Of a stretch of DNA of 14,743 nt, positions 7,107 to 13,053 are shown piece after piece. Each line of letters starts with the position of its first letter. Position 1 is the stretch's first letter. The notes under the pieces are model-generated. The model searched no databases. It saw nothing but the letters and a program-made list of their open reading frames with translations, and was not told where the DNA came from. The translations under genes and the position numbers were made by a program. The stretch is from Thermoleophilia bacterium (lineage in GTDB: Bacteria > Actinomycetota > Thermoleophilia > Gaiellales > Gaiellaceae), in contig JAICVP010000021.1 of assembly GCA_025935275.1 (NCBI GenBank), forward strand, positions 1 to 14,743, written 5' to 3'.

Positions 7107-7426
7107 CCAAGATGGACATGAACAAGATGCTTCAGCAGGTGCAGCAGATGCAGGAGGAGATGGCGAAGGCACAGGACGAGCTCGCCAAAGAGGTCGTCGA
7201 GGCTTCGGTCGGCGGCGGGATGGTCAAGGTCAAGGCGAGCGGAGCCGGCGAGATCGTCGAGATCACGATCGCGCCCGACGTCATCGACCCGAACGACCCG
7301 GAGGGTCTGGCCGATCTGGTCCTCGCGGGCGTGAACCAGGCGCTCAAGAATGCTCAGGACCTGATGCAGTCGAAGCTCGGGGGCGCGATGGGCGACCTCA
7401 AGGGCCTGGGCCTGCCGGGCCTGTAG
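7103..7426 (+). CDS. ebfC: YbaB/EbfC family nucleoid-associated protein
   Basis: A 107-aa protein that typically forms a dimer binding DNA and is almost always encoded between dnaX and recR. An N-terminal coiled helix (MNKMLQQVQQMQEEM, residues 6-20) is followed by a beta-rich core with the family motif VGGGMVKVKASG (36-47), ITIAPDVIDP (54-63) and a C-terminal helix with LVLAGVNQALKNAQ (72-85). I chose GTG 7103, which forms a GTGA overlap with the dnaX stop and has GGGAGG (7090-7095) seven bases upstream. This implies translational coupling to dnaX. An ATG three codons later is the alternative start. Confidence 0.95.
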   Translation: MTKMDMNKMLQQVQQMQEEMAKAQDELAKEVVEASVGGGMVKVKASGAGEIVEITIAPDVIDPNDPEGLADLVLAGVNQALKNAQDLMQSKLGGAMGDLKGLGLPGL

Positions 7427-7427
7427 G

Positions 7428-7433
7428 CAGAAT
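7428..7433 (+). promoter_or_regulatory. Possible leaderless promoter -10 of recR
   Basis: CAGAAT is separated by exactly six bases from the recR GTG, placing a transcription start on the first base of the start codon. There is no GGAGG-like ribosome binding site; the intervening GGGGCG is too close to act as one. The same hexamer-N6-GTG layout occurs before lysC. The element lies in the 13-base gap between ebfC and recR. Confidence 0.4.
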
Positions 7434-7439
7434 GGGGCG

Positions 7440-8030
7440 GTGTTCTCGCCCCTCGTAGACAACCTGATCGCGCAGCTCTCCCGGCTCCCCGGAGTGGGCA
7501 CGCGCACGGCGCAGCGGCTCGCCTTCCACATCCTCCGCGTCCCGAAGGAGGACGCCTTCGCGCTCGCCGACGCAATCCGCGAGGTGAAGGAGCGCATCGG
7601 CTTCTGCCGGGAGTGCGGGAACCTCACCGAGGAAGAGCTCTGCCCGATCTGCGCCGACGCCCGGCGCGACCGTTCGATCATCTGCGTCGTCGAGCAGCCC
7701 GCGGACCTGCTCTCGGTCGAGCGCACCCACGAGTACCGGGGCGTCTACCACGTGCTGGGCGGGGCGCTCTCTCCGCTCGACGGCGTCGAGCCGGCTCATC
7801 TCCGCATCGACGAGCTCCTGCGCCGGGTGGAGCGGAACGGCGTCGAGGAGGTCGTGCTGGCGACGAATCCCAACATGACGGGCGAGGCGACCGCCGCGTA
7901 TCTGGCCGACCGCCTGCGCGATCGCGTCCGCGTCACGCGGCTGGCGAGCGGGCTCCCGGTCGGCGGCGACCTCGAGTACGCCGACGAAGTCACCCTCGGG
8001 CGCGCGCTCTCCGGTCGGCGGGAGATGTAG
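7440..8030 (+). CDS. recR: Recombination mediator protein RecR
   Basis: A 196-aa protein of normal RecR length. With RecO/RecF it helps load RecA at single-stranded gaps. It has an N-terminal helix-hairpin-helix LSRLPGVGTRTAQRLAFH (13-30), a C4 zinc finger C56-x2-C59-x8-C68-x2-C71, and a Toprim domain from about 79 with catalytic-type E85 in VVEQPADL, GVYHVLGG (101-108) and ATNPNMTGE (141-149). The C-terminal signature GLPVGGDLEYADEVTLGRAL (171-190) completes it. The GTG start gives MFSPLVDNLI, typical of the family. It begins 13 bases after ebfC. Confidence 0.97.
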   Translation: MFSPLVDNLIAQLSRLPGVGTRTAQRLAFHILRVPKEDAFALADAIREVKERIGFCRECGNLTEEELCPICADARRDRSIICVVEQPADLLSVERTHEYRGVYHVLGGALSPLDGVEPAHLRIDELLRRVERNGVEEVVLATNPNMTGEATAAYLADRLRDRVRVTRLASGLPVGGDLEYADEVTLGRALSGRREM

Positions 8031-8036
8031 GACACT
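8031..8036 (+). promoter_or_regulatory. Possible leaderless promoter -10 of lysC
   Basis: GACACT is followed by exactly six bases (GAAACC) and the lysC GTG. No ribosome binding site is present: GGAGATG, at the end of recR, is about 16 bases away. The hexamer matches the TANNNT consensus only at the A and final T, so the support comes mainly from the spacing shared with the recR site. Confidence 0.35.
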
Positions 8037-8042
8037 GAAACC

Positions 8043-9299
8043 GTGAGCGAGACGACCTTCGAGCCCGTCCCCGCCGTCGAACCGGCCGCGCCGCCGGCAG
8101 CTGCCGGGACCCTCGTGATGAAGTTCGGGGGCACGTCGGTCGCCGATCCGGAGAAGATCCGCCGCGTCGCGTCGCGCCTGGTCGAGTCCAAGCAGGCGGG
8201 AAACCGCGTCGTCGCGGTCGTCTCGGCGATGGGCCAGCACACCGACGAGCTCGTCTCCCTCGCCTACGAGGTCTCGCCGCAGCCGAAGCCGCGGGAGCTC
8301 GACATGCTCATCTCCGTCGGGGAGCGTATCTCCTGCGCGCTCGTCGCCATGGCGATCGCCGATCTCGGCCTGGACGCCATCTCCCTCACCGGCTCGCAGG
8401 CCGGGATCGTCACGGACACCGTCCACGGCAAGGCGAAGATCGTCGAGGTCAGGGCGCACCGAATCCACGAGGCGCTCGATTCGGACCGCATCGTTCTCGT
8501 CGCAGGCTTCCAGGGGGTCTCCACCGCCTTCGACATCACGACCCTCGGCCGCGGCGGCTCGGACACGACCGCGGTTGCGCTCGCCGCCGCGCTCGGCGCC
8601 GACGCGTGCGAGATCTACACGGACGTGGACGGCGTCTTCACCGCCGACCCGCGCCTCGTGCCGGGCGCGCGGAAGCTCCACGCGGTCAGCTACGAGGAAA
8701 TGCTCGAAATGGCGGCCTCGGGCGCCAAGGTGCTTGCGCTACGCTCGGTCGAGTTCGCGCGGAACCACGGCGTCAAGCTGCACGTGCGCTCCACCTTCAC
8801 CGGCGAGGAGGGCACGTGGGTCACGGAGGAGGACGAGCGCATGCTCGAGAAGGCGATGATCTCCGGTGTCACGCACACCCTCGAGGAGGCCGTGTACCGC
8901 GTGTCGGGAAGCGAGCGCGCCGACCTCTTCGCTGCCCTCGCGGAGGCCGCCGTCAGCGTCGACACGATTATCCAGACCGGCGACGACATCGTCTTCTCGG
9001 CGCCGGTCGAGGACCGGCCCTCGACCGAGGCCGCGCTCGCGCGTCTCGATGCGGACTGGGAGGAGCGCGACGACCTCGGGAAGGTGAGCGTCATCGGCGC
9101 TGGAATGAAGAGCCATCCCGGGATCGCGGCGCGAACCTTCCAGACGCTGCGCGACCTGGGTGTGGAGCCTGACCTCGTGGCCACCTCGCCCATCAAGATC
9201 GCCTTCTACATCCCGCAGGGAGACGTCGAGCGGACGGTCGTTGCGCTGCACGAAGCCTTCGAGCTCTCCTCGGTCGAAGCGGAGCGCGCCCATGACTAG
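8043..9299 (+). CDS. lysC: Aspartate kinase
   Basis: A 418-aa aspartokinase that phosphorylates L-aspartate with ATP, the first step to lysine, threonine, methionine and diaminopimelate. The kinase domain starts with MKFGGTSVADPEKIRR (26-41), with K27 in the nucleotide/substrate site. It continues with SVGERIS (91-97), GFQGVS (155-160), TLGRGGSDTTAVALAAAL (167-184) and YTDVDGVFTADPR (192-204). Two regulatory ACT domains lie at about 275-410, so lysine/threonine feedback is expected from the family. The first 22 or so residues are a Pro/Ala/Glu-rich extension absent from most homologues; a GTG next to M26 could be a shorter start. asd overlaps the 3' end by eight bases. Confidence 0.97.
   Translation: MSETTFEPVPAVEPAAPPAAAGTLVMKFGGTSVADPEKIRRVASRLVESKQAGNRVVAVVSAMGQHTDELVSLAYEVSPQPKPRELDMLISVGERISCALVAMAIADLGLDAISLTGSQAGIVTDTVHGKAKIVEVRAHRIHEALDSDRIVLVAGFQGVSTAFDITTLGRGGSDTTAVALAAALGADACEIYTDVDGVFTADPRLVPGARKLHAVSYEEMLEMAASGAKVLALRSVEFARNHGVKLHVRSTFTGEEGTWVTEEDERMLEKAMISGVTHTLEEAVYRVSGSERADLFAALAEAAVSVDTIIQTGDDIVFSAPVEDRPSTEAALARLDADWEERDDLGKVSVIGAGMKSHPGIAARTFQTLRDLGVEPDLVATSPIKIAFYIPQGDVERTVVALHEAFELSSVEAERAHD
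8825..8832 (+). promoter_or_regulatory. Candidate internal ribosome binding site in lysC
   Basis: GGAGGAGG lies eight bases before an in-frame ATG (8841-8843, Met267). Initiation there would give a 152-aa product covering the two ACT domains. Class alpha2-beta2 aspartokinases of Corynebacterium and Bacillus make such a beta subunit from an internal start. The purine run also encodes Glu-Glu-Asp, so chance is possible. Confidence 0.4.
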
Positions 9300-10230
9300 G
9301 GTCGGCGTCGTCGGGGCGACCGGCGCGGTCGGATCCGTCACTCTCGGTCTCCTCGCCGAGCGGGGGTTCGAGCACGTGCGGGCGTTCGCATCCTCGCGCT
9401 CAGCCGGGAAGCAGGTGCCGTTCGGAGAGGGCGAGCTGGCCGTGGAGGAGGCGACACCAGACGTCCTCGGCGCAGGTGAGCTCGACCTCTGTTTCTTCTC
9501 GGTGGGCACCGGTGCGAGCCGTGAGCTGGTGCCGCCCACCGCAGCGGGCGGGACGGTCTGCATCGACAAGTCGGATGCCTTCCGGCTGACGGACGGAGTA
9601 CCGCTCGTCGTGGCGGGCGTGAACGACTCGGCTCTGGATCACGACGAGATCGTGGCCAACCCGAACTGCTCGGCGATCCAGCTCTCCTGCGTCCTGAAGC
9701 CGCTGCACGAGGCTGCGGGGCTCGCGAGCGTCCGCCTCGCGACCTATCAGTCCATGTCCGGCATCGGCGATGCGGGAATCGAGAAGCTTCGCGTCACGGA
9801 GCCGGCCGACGGCGACCTCGCCATGGACTGGGATCTCGAGGGCGAGGAATTCTCGGAGGAGTCAAAGCTGCGCGCAGAGACGCGCAAGATCCTCGACCTT
9901 CCCGACCTGCCGCTGCAGGCGCAGTGCGTCCGGGTGCCGGTTCTCGTCGGGCACGCGCAGGCGATCTGGGTCGAGACGGCCCAGCCTCTGTCGGCTGGCG
10001 AGGCACGCGAGGTTCTCGGCTCCGCGCCGCACGTAGCGCTCGAGGACTTCGCCACGCCGAAAGATGCGGCCGGTCGCGATGAGGTTCTCGTCGGGCGCGT
10101 GCGGGCGGATACGGCGAACGGCACCGGTCTCGCGCTCTGGAGCGTGAACGACAACCTGCGCAAGGGTGCCGCGCTGAACGCCGTGCAGATCGCCGAGGCG
10201 CTCCTCGAGCGGCGCTTGGTGCGGGCTTAA
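9292..10230 (+). CDS. asd: Aspartate-semialdehyde dehydrogenase
   Basis: A 312-aa NADPH enzyme that converts aspartyl phosphate, made by the neighbouring lysC product, to aspartate semialdehyde. The Rossmann nucleotide loop VGATGAVG (7-14) is at the N-terminus. The catalytic Cys126 lies in ANPNCSAIQ, Gln153 in TYQSMSG, Arg214 in CVRVPV and the catalytic His221 in VGHAQAIWVE. The substrate-site segment FFSVGTGASRELVP (68-81) fits too. I chose ATG 9292 because it yields the canonical MTRVGVVGATGAVG and has GGAG (9281-9284) seven bases upstream. It overlaps the lysC stop by eight bases, so the two are translationally coupled. Confidence 0.97.
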   Translation: MTRVGVVGATGAVGSVTLGLLAERGFEHVRAFASSRSAGKQVPFGEGELAVEEATPDVLGAGELDLCFFSVGTGASRELVPPTAAGGTVCIDKSDAFRLTDGVPLVVAGVNDSALDHDEIVANPNCSAIQLSCVLKPLHEAAGLASVRLATYQSMSGIGDAGIEKLRVTEPADGDLAMDWDLEGEEFSEESKLRAETRKILDLPDLPLQAQCVRVPVLVGHAQAIWVETAQPLSAGEAREVLGSAPHVALEDFATPKDAAGRDEVLVGRVRADTANGTGLALWSVNDNLRKGAALNAVQIAEALLERRLVRA

Positions 10231-10280
10231 CTCGGGGCCACCCCACACCACCACCCGCTTTCCAGCGTACTCCGCGTCGG

Positions 10281-10297
10281 CGCGCGCGTGGCGCGCG
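10281..10297. terminator. GC-only hairpin between convergent genes
   Basis: CGCGCGC, loop GTG, GCGCGCG: a perfect 7-bp stem in the 89-base gap between the convergent asd and GNAT-like genes. There is no T-run on either side, so it is not a classical intrinsic terminator. It could slow polymerase from both directions. Support is positional only. Confidence 0.35.
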
Positions 10298-10319
10298 GAA
10301 TGTGCCGAGGGCGACCAGA

Positions 10320-10937
10320 CTAGGGACGTGAAGGCACGGGCGCCGGCGTCAGCGCTTCCTTGACCTTGCGCCACATGAACGACGTCGCCCCTTCCGCGAC
10401 CGGCTGCAGACCCCCGAGCTCCAGCCGCGCCAGGGCGACTTCCCCGTCCCAGCGCAACGGGTAGAAGCCGAGGTCGGCGAGGAAGTCCGACGGGAAGATC
10501 GTCCGATGGACGAGGAAGCGCTCATAGGCGGACTCGCCCTCCGGATAGCGGTAGGCGAACGTCTCGATCGCCTTTGCCTTGCGGTCCCTGGCCTCGCCGA
10601 TCACCGACAGGAAGAGGCTCTGAATCGCCCAGGGCGCGCTCGGGTCGACGAGATACACGCACGTGATCAGCACGGCGTCGTCCGACGGTGGCCCGGCCGG
10701 GAGCTCCTCGGCGCGCGGGAAGTGCCCGGCCGGCCCGTACTGGATGAAGCCGAGCAGCCGGTCGTTCTCCTCGAAATACAGCGTCCCCCACGCGCCCCAG
10801 TCGTCCTCGATCCGCTCCGCCCACTTACCTTTCGCCGCCGTCCGGTCCCGGCGCGACTGCCAGAAGACACACCCGACGCAGGGCGGGGGTGCGTGGGCGA
10901 TCGACGCAGCGGTGACGGAGTGAAGCCGGGTGGGCAT
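10320..10937 (-). CDS. GNAT-like N-acetyltransferase family protein
   Basis: A 205-aa soluble protein resembling actinobacterial proteins annotated as GNAT acetyltransferases. An N-terminal cysteine/aromatic motif CVGCVFWQ (20-27) is followed by GTLYFEENDRLLGFIQYGPA (51-70), which reads like GNAT beta-strands 2-4, then HFPRAEELPAGPPSDDAVLI (72-91). An acceptor region IETFAYRYPEGE and FLADLGF (152-158) resemble GNAT C-terminal elements. The usual Q/R-x-x-G-x-G/A coenzyme A loop is not obvious around 100-110 (DPSAPWAIQSL), so activity is uncertain. The substrate is unknown. The ATG overlaps the metallophosphoesterase stop by one base (TGATG), indicating translational coupling in one operon. Confidence 0.7.
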   Translation of the reverse strand: MPTRLHSVTAASIAHAPPPCVGCVFWQSRRDRTAAKGKWAERIEDDWGAWGTLYFEENDRLLGFIQYGPAGHFPRAEELPAGPPSDDAVLITCVYLVDPSAPWAIQSLFLSVIGEARDRKAKAIETFAYRYPEGESAYERFLVHRTIFPSDFLADLGFYPLRWDGEVALARLELGGLQPVAEGATSFMWRKVKEALTPAPVPSRP

Positions 10938-11767
10938 CAGCGGGCGGCACTTCTTAGCACGAGCCGGGTCGCTTCCGGGCGCGCAAGTAAGCGGAACGGC
11001 ACGAAGCTCGTCCCCAACCCGCGCGAGACGTGCAGGAAACCCGCCCGCGTTTCGTGCAAGCCGTCCCAGTGCTCGGCGCGCAGGTGCTCGAGCCGCATCT
11101 TGCCCCGTAGGGTCGGGATGCAGATCTGGCCGCCGTGCAAATGGCCGGCCAGGATGAGGTCGAACGCTTCCGGCGGCAGGTAGCGGACGACATCCGGGTA
11201 GTGGAAGAGCAGGATGCGGAGGTCGGCTTCCGGATCCGCGAGCCCGGCGAGGCTGCTCCAGTACGGGCCGAGACTCTGGTCACCCCCGACGATCTGCACC
11301 GACCTTCCGTCCACCGAGAGCGAGACGGACTCGTTCTCGAGGAGAACGGCGCCGGCGCTCTGGACGACGGACGCGTCCGTCGGCTGCGAGAACGGGTCGC
11401 GCGTGATCTCGACGTCATGGTTTCCGAGGACGGCGAAGACGCCGAACCGCGGCTCGAGCGCAGACACCGCCCGTTCGAGCTGCGGCTCTCCGCGCCGGCG
11501 GGAGAGGAGATCGCCCGTGATCGCGACGATGTCGCACGGCCTTTCCGAGGCCCACCGGATGGCCCGTTCGAGCGTGCGGCCGTTGAACGAAAGCGTGCCC
11601 AGATGGAAGTCCGACAGGTGGACGATCGTGAGCCCGTCGAGCTCGGGCGCCAGCCCTGGCAGCTCGACCTTTTCGTCGCGGAACTCGACCCACTGGGACT
11701 CGAAGAGCGACCAGCCGGCAACGGCGGCCGCGGCTGCGCCCGCGACGGCGGCTGCGCGCCGGATCAC
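10937..11767 (-). CDS. Membrane-anchored calcineurin-like metallophosphoesterase
   Basis: A 276-aa two-metal phosphoesterase. A hydrophobic Ala-rich segment (about 4-22) is a signal anchor, so the catalytic domain should lie outside the cytoplasmic membrane. All metal motifs are present: DFH (53-55), TGD (84-86), GNHD (115-118), H189 in LFHYPD and GHLH (208-211), followed by GGQICIPTLRG. The layout resembles YkuE/YaeI-type enzymes, some of which act on UDP-diacylglucosamine or phospholipids; the substrate here is unknown. The GTG start is supported by AGGAGG (11775-11780) seven bases upstream, inside the 3' end of the preceding 63-aa gene, whose stop is two bases before this start. It is the middle gene of a three-gene operon. 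Confidence 0.93.
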   Translation of the reverse strand: MIRRAAAVAGAAAAAVAGWSLFESQWVEFRDEKVELPGLAPELDGLTIVHLSDFHLGTLSFNGRTLERAIRWASERPCDIVAITGDLLSRRRGEPQLERAVSALEPRFGVFAVLGNHDVEITRDPFSQPTDASVVQSAGAVLLENESVSLSVDGRSVQIVGGDQSLGPYWSSLAGLADPEADLRILLFHYPDVVRYLPPEAFDLILAGHLHGGQICIPTLRGKMRLEHLRAEHWDGLHETRAGFLHVSRGLGTSFVPFRLLARPEATRLVLRSAAR

Positions 11768-11769
11768 GC

Positions 11770-11961
11770 TTACCCCTCCTGCGAGCGAATGCTCTCGCGG
11801 AGGCGAGCCCGCGCGGCCTCGATCTCGCGCCGCAGCTCCTCCGTGCGGTCGTGGCCGCCGTTCGTCTCGGGACCACCCCGGGGTCGCCGACGGAAGAGAG
11901 CAGCGGCTGCGGCGGCGATGGCCGCCACTGCCGCAACGAGGAGGAGGAACCTGCGGAACAT
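11770..11961 (-). CDS. Small membrane-anchored helical protein (unknown)
   Basis: A 63-aa protein of no recognised family. Residues 4-23 form an Ala/Leu-rich membrane helix flanked by arginines (FRRF before, RRRPRGG after), suggesting a cytoplasmic C-terminus by the positive-inside rule. Residues about 38-60 (RTEELRREIEAARARLRESI) form an amphipathic, probably coiled-coil helix. It could be an adaptor for the metallophosphoesterase gene that follows after two bases. The ATG has no ribosome binding site, but TAGAAT lies seven bases upstream, which fits a leaderless mRNA. Confidence 0.7.
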   Translation of the reverse strand: MFRRFLLLVAAVAAIAAAAAALFRRRPRGGPETNGGHDRTEELRREIEAARARLRESIRSQEG

Positions 11962-11968
11962 CGGGGCG

Positions 11969-11974
11969 ATTCTA
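11969..11974 (-). promoter_or_regulatory. -10 element of a leaderless promoter
   Basis: TAGAAT on the minus strand (five of six consensus bases) ends seven bases before the ATG of the 63-aa gene, putting the transcription start at or one base before the ATG. It is the best match among the putative leaderless promoters in this window. No clear -35 is seen. Confidence 0.55.
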
Positions 11975-11985
11975 AGAAATAGAGC

Positions 11986-12025
11986 TCCGGCCTGGTCCTC
12001 GAGCGGGTTGAGGAACCAGGCCGGA
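11986..12025. repeat. Long inverted repeat in the intergenic region
   Basis: TCCGGCCTGGT-CCTC (11986-12000), a nine-base loop GAGCGGGTT, then GAGG-A-ACCAGGCCGGA (12010-12025). This is fifteen paired bases with one bulged A. It lies between the terminator of the upstream operon and the TAGAAT promoter, immediately where an upstream regulatory site would sit. There is no T-run directly after either arm. It could be an operator, a second terminator-like structure or a dispersed repeat. Confidence 0.7.
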
Positions 12026-12037
12026 AATGCCCCTCCG

Positions 12038-12060
12038 ATAAGAAAGAGCCGTTTGACGGC
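12038..12060 (-). terminator. Intrinsic terminator after the LD-carboxypeptidase gene
   Basis: On the minus strand, GCCGT-CAA-ACGGC (12060-12048) forms a short GC-rich hairpin followed by TCTTTCTTAT (12047-12038). It begins 37 bases past the LD-carboxypeptidase stop. It would end the operon containing the iron-sulfur and CCG subunits. The stem is only five base pairs, six with a G-T pair, so efficiency may be moderate. Confidence 0.6.
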
Positions 12061-12097
12061 CGAAAACTTGCGGCCGGGCCTGGAGCTAACAGACTCC

Positions 12098-13051
12098 TTA
12101 CGACTCGGCGAGCGCGGGCTCGTCGATCGTCAACGTCTTCGCATCCGCGTCGACGGTCGCCTGCACACCGAGCGGCAGTGTCGCGAGCGATGCGCCGTGG
12201 CCTAGCGGGAGGTTGTACAGCACGGGAACGCCAAGCGCGGCCAGGCGCCCGGTGAGCACTTCCTCCAGCGTCTTCGAGCGGGGCGCCGTCGTGAAGTTGT
12301 CCCACTCGCACCCGGCGAGCTCGCCGACCACGATTCCGCGCACCCGGTCGAACTTCCCCAGCTGGTCGAGGTAGAGCAGCGGGCGGTCGATCTGGATCGG
12401 TGCGCTGCCCGAGTCCTCGAAGAAGAAGATCGCGCCGTCGAGGTCGGGCTCCCAAGGAGTCCCGATGGTGAAGATGAAGTCGAGAAGGCAGCCGCCGACG
12501 AGCCGCCCAGTGGCCTTGCCGCCCGCGATCGAGACGACCGTGAGGCGCTCCGAATCCTCCGGCACGGGGCCCGTGGTCTCGCCGCGAAGCACCTGCAGCA
12601 AGCGCTCGCACGTGAAGCTCGCCGGCGACGGTTGCCCGACCATCGAGAGGCTCGGTCCGTAGAACGTCGCGAGCCCGGCGCGCGCCAGGAGCGCGGCGTG
12701 GAGCGCAGTGATGTCGGAGAGACCGAAGAACGCCTTCGGGGTCTCCTTGATCGCCTCGAAGTCCAGCAGGGGAATCGTCTGCGCCGAGCCGTAGCCGCCC
12801 CGCATGGTCTGGACGACGTCGACCTCGGGATCCGCAAAGGCCGCCTGCAGGTCGGCCGCCCGCACCTCGGGGCTCCCTGCGTGCCAGTCGTCTCGCTCGA
12901 GCGCACCCGGCATGAGCTTCACGCGGTAGCCCTGTGACTCCCACCAGGCGATGCCGCGCTCGACCTCGGCCCGCGTCTCGGGCGGCGTCCCCGGAGTGAC
13001 CACGCCGATCGTGGAGCCGGGCGGCGCCGGACGGCCGACCAGCGCGGGCAC
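12098..13051 (-). CDS. LD-carboxypeptidase (peptidase family S66)
   Basis: A 317-aa serine peptidase of the LdcA/MccF family. LdcA members cut the L,D bond that releases D-Ala from murein tetrapeptides in peptidoglycan recycling; MccF members cleave microcin C7-like peptides. The family start is recognisable as APPGSTIGVVTPG (9-21). It continues with MRGGYGSAQTIPLLDF (83-98), the nucleophile Ser112 in FFGLSDITALH, ATFYGPS (128-134), the catalytic Glu212 in FFFEDSGSAP and His285 in LPLGHG. I chose GTG 13051, two bases after the stop of the CCG subunit gene, because it places the family N-terminus correctly; the ribosome binding site is weak, suggesting coupling. A peptidoglycan enzyme behind respiratory genes is an unusual pairing. 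The sequence does not decide between LdcA and MccF. Confidence 0.92.
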   Translation of the reverse strand: MPALVGRPAPPGSTIGVVTPGTPPETRAEVERGIAWWESQGYRVKLMPGALERDDWHAGSPEVRAADLQAAFADPEVDVVQTMRGGYGSAQTIPLLDFEAIKETPKAFFGLSDITALHAALLARAGLATFYGPSLSMVGQPSPASFTCERLLQVLRGETTGPVPEDSERLTVVSIAGGKATGRLVGGCLLDFIFTIGTPWEPDLDGAIFFFEDSGSAPIQIDRPLLYLDQLGKFDRVRGIVVGELAGCEWDNFTTAPRSKTLEEVLTGRLAALGVPVLYNLPLGHGASLATLPLGVQATVDADAKTLTIDEPALAES

Positions 13052-13053
13052 GC

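Noticed and set aside
7132..7170. Short CAG-rich repeats at the start of ebfC
   Set aside because: They encode the Gln/Met/Glu coiled helix normal for this family and are not a separate repeat element.
5664..7172. A 502-aa open frame on the minus strand opposite dnaX and the start of ebfC
   Set aside because: It mirrors the codon bias of dnaX, is very rich in Arg/Glu/Leu, has no recognisable domain, and lies wholly opposite well-identified genes.
11415..12944. A 509-aa minus-strand frame spanning parts of the peptidase, intergenic region, 63-aa gene and metallophosphoesterase
   Set aside because: It crosses a terminator and inverted repeat, and is out of frame with three recognisable proteins.
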